From Alphaproteobacteria bacterium (lineage in GTDB: Bacteria; Pseudomonadota; Alphaproteobacteria; Micropepsales; Micropepsaceae): a DNA stretch of 64,000 nt. Positions 61,266-64,000 of the stretch are shown in pieces. Every line of letters begins with the position of its first letter. Position 1 is the stretch's first letter. Position numbers and translations under genes: made by a program. The DNA is taken from the NCBI GenBank assembly GCA_025350465.1, contig JANXXU010000024.1:186001-250000 (forward strand), in the 5' to 3' direction. The notes beneath the pieces are model-generated. The model did not search any database. It saw only the letters and a list, made by a program, of their open reading frames with translations, and was not told the DNA's origin.

Positions 61266-62249
61266 TTACTGCGGCATGACGAGCGGAGTCGGCCCGCCCG
61301 TCGATTGAGGCTGGCCTGAGGATGGCGGCGGAGTCGACGGCGTAGCAAGAGGTGGAGACGCGGGTGCCGTCGGTTCGTCGAGCGTCGGCGACGTGCCCGG
61401 CGTGAAGGCCGCGTTCAGCGGGTCAGGCGCCGCGGGCACGGTTGGAGCCTCCGCTGGCGCGGTCTGTTTGGCCGGTGCCGCGATGGTCGTTACCCGGGCT
61501 GGTTCGCGTGTGTGAGAGCGGCGAACGGGCTCAACAGGTTCGGGCGTTGCTGCGCTCAATGCAGGCTTCACGCGCGGATGGACCGAGATCGCCCGCTGTG
61601 GTTCGACGTGTGCCGCCGCTGGCGCAGCTGCCGGGGTAACGGTGATCGACGGCGTCGCCAGTGCTTGCTCGGTCGGCGGTGCGGAAATGATTGTGGGCTC
61701 GACGGCGTTGTCGGGGTCGCTCCTGTCGACGGCGGGCGCCGCGGCGGTGACGACAGGGGCAATACGTAGGGTCAGGACCGGTTCGCCGTTTTCCAGTTTC
61801 GAAGAGATCATCGCACTCGTCGACTCGGTCGCGATCAGCGGACCACCGGAGGAGGCGGGGATCACGCTTGGTGCGGTCGGGGCGAAGGCTTCTTCGGTCA
61901 CAGGCGGTGTGTCGCCGGCCGAGGCATCCGACGTCGATGTCGCGGCGGTGGCCGGCGTCGCCGTGGCGAGCCGCGCTGTAGCGGTTGTGTTCTCGACGTT
62001 GCGCAGCCGATGCGCCTTCTGACTGGCGGGGGGCTCACCCTCGAGACCCACGGCGACCGAGGCACCCGGAATTTGCAACGCCGCCAGGGGGTCAACGGGG
62101 GCCACAGTCGCCATCAACGTCGCGCGGGACGGCTGATGGCGCAGGTGTTCGCCCAAATAGGGACCGACCAGGAAGGTAGAGGCAAAGCCGGCTGAGCCGG
62201 AAACGAACACTGCAGAGGCAAGAAAACCGGCGAGTGCCGATGAACGCAT
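61266..62249 (-). CDS. Proline/alanine-rich protein with an N-terminal membrane anchor, function unknown
   Basis: 327 residues. The N-terminal 25 residues are a signal or anchor helix (LAGFLASAVFVSGSAGFASTFLVG). The rest is low complexity, Ala/Pro/Thr-rich with repeated PTAPA-type stretches and no domain I recognise, probably a disordered periplasmic stalk. The ATG at 62249 gives the complete frame. Low complexity makes a chance ORF possible, but a clean signal and the lack of any better + strand frame support it. It is convergent with zapE. Confidence 0.55.
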   Translation of the reverse strand: MRSSALAGFLASAVFVSGSAGFASTFLVGPYLGEHLRHQPSRATLMATVAPVDPLAALQIPGASVAVGLEGEPPASQKAHRLRNVENTTATARLATATPATAATSTSDASAGDTPPVTEEAFAPTAPSVIPASSGGPLIATESTSAMISSKLENGEPVLTLRIAPVVTAAAPAVDRSDPDNAVEPTIISAPPTEQALATPSITVTPAAAPAAAHVEPQRAISVHPRVKPALSAATPEPVEPVRRSHTREPARVTTIAAPAKQTAPAEAPTVPAAPDPLNAAFTPGTSPTLDEPTAPASPPLATPSTPPPSSGQPQSTGGPTPLVMPQ

Positions 62250-63659
<1,410 letters not shown>

Positions 63660-63682
63660 GACGAGGTGTTTGGGAATCGGTC

Positions 63683-64000
63683 GTGAACATTCCGACGCTT
63701 GCGACCGACCGCTTCGTTCTTCGTGCGTTTCGCGAAGACGACGTTCCGGCGCTGACTGTTTTGCATAGTGATCCTGAGGTCATGCGCTATCTCAGAACGA
63801 ATGGCGAAACCGAACTGCGCCCGCGCCAGGCGTGGGACTACATGGCCGTACAAATGGGCCATTGGTTGCTCAAGGGCTACGGCAAATGGGTATTGGCTGA
63901 CCGCACGACCGACGAATTGATCGGCCGGGTGGGCTATTTCGATCCACCCTATGAATGGCCCGGCCTCGAACTCGGTTGGACGCTGTCGCGCCGGGTGTGG
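63683..64000 (+). CDS. GNAT-family N-acetyltransferase, truncated by the window end
   Basis: 106 residues of the N-terminal part, from GTG 63683. It starts VNIPTLATDRFVLRAFREDDVPALTVLHSDPEVMRYL, the RimJ/RimL-like pattern, followed by GRVGYFDPPYEWPGLELGWTLSRRVW, which is the strand leading to the acetyl-CoA loop. The CoA-binding motif itself is beyond the right edge. Substrate unknown. It begins 23 nt after mdh. Confidence 0.75.
   Translation, partial: MNIPTLATDRFVLRAFREDDVPALTVLHSDPEVMRYLRTNGETELRPRQAWDYMAVQMGHWLLKGYGKWVLADRTTDELIGRVGYFDPPYEWPGLELGWTLSRRVW

Noticed and set aside
61300-62200. Low-complexity stretch as a recombination or phase-variation locus
   Set aside because: The Pro/Ala-rich codons are varied at the nucleotide level and there is no exact tandem repeat.

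Overview
The window comes from a high-GC alphaproteobacterium. The evidence is the gene order ffh-rpsP-rimM-trmD-rplS followed by leuC, leuD, leuB and asd on the + strand, with dapF-mtaB-ftsY-yciB on the - strand beside it. The divergent thiE-like/yggS pair, zapE, the CC0125/CC1285-type lipoprotein and the pieces of an ethylmalonyl-CoA pathway agree with this. Nothing here fixes the order; a Rhodospirillales- or Micropepsales-like lineage is my guess. Almost every base is coding, genes often overlap by 1-4 nt, and I see no tRNA, rRNA, IS element, prophage or CRISPR array.

Layout. 1-5.2 kb: thiE-like fragment, yggS, ribA, an OmpR-type response regulator, an NTF2-like protein and a GIN-domain secreted protein. 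5.2-8.4 kb: a MacA/MacB-type efflux operon (-), with a good promoter overlapped by a palindrome. 8.4-20.3 kb: one unbroken - strand run of ten genes: two MurG-like and two GT4 glycosyltransferases, a polysaccharide-deacetylase-like protein, a small membrane protein, and a complete oligopeptide-type ABC importer. 20.4-23.6 kb, divergent: an ABC-exporter-like protein whose ATPase motifs are all altered, followed by a cyclic-nucleotide-binding protein. I regard 8.4-23.6 kb as the best candidate for an undescribed system, a cell-surface glycan or glycoconjugate module.

23.6-36.8 kb: DNA metabolism genes (rnhB, xthA, nth), a class III aminotransferase, a well-formed small-RNA candidate between xthA and the aminotransferase, a large membrane M28 peptidase, yciB-ftsY-mtaB-dapF and an S9 peptidase. 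37.0-40.6 kb: the SRP/ribosome-maturation operon. 40.6-43.5 kb: a GNAT enzyme, two tandem paralogous desaturases and an ArsR regulator with a clear operator on its own promoter.

43.6-50.4 kb: leucine and aspartate-family biosynthesis (leuC, leuD, leuB, asd), with leuC separated from leuD by about 2.5 kb of unrelated genes and one decayed ORF. 50.4-64 kb: a GIY-YIG-like protein, a lipoprotein, pdxY, a malyl-CoA thioesterase/lyase-like protein (Mcl2-like), two secreted TPR proteins, mesaconyl-CoA hydratase (mch), a secreted seven-repeat propeller with a protease-inhibitor-like tail, a DgkA-family kinase, mmsA, an LprI-like protein, zapE, a proline-rich anchored protein, mdh and a truncated GNAT gene. 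Mcl2-like, Mch and Mdh together point to glyoxylate/acetate assimilation by the ethylmalonyl-CoA route. Function calls rest on reading the translated sequences and recalled family motifs; no database search was possible.
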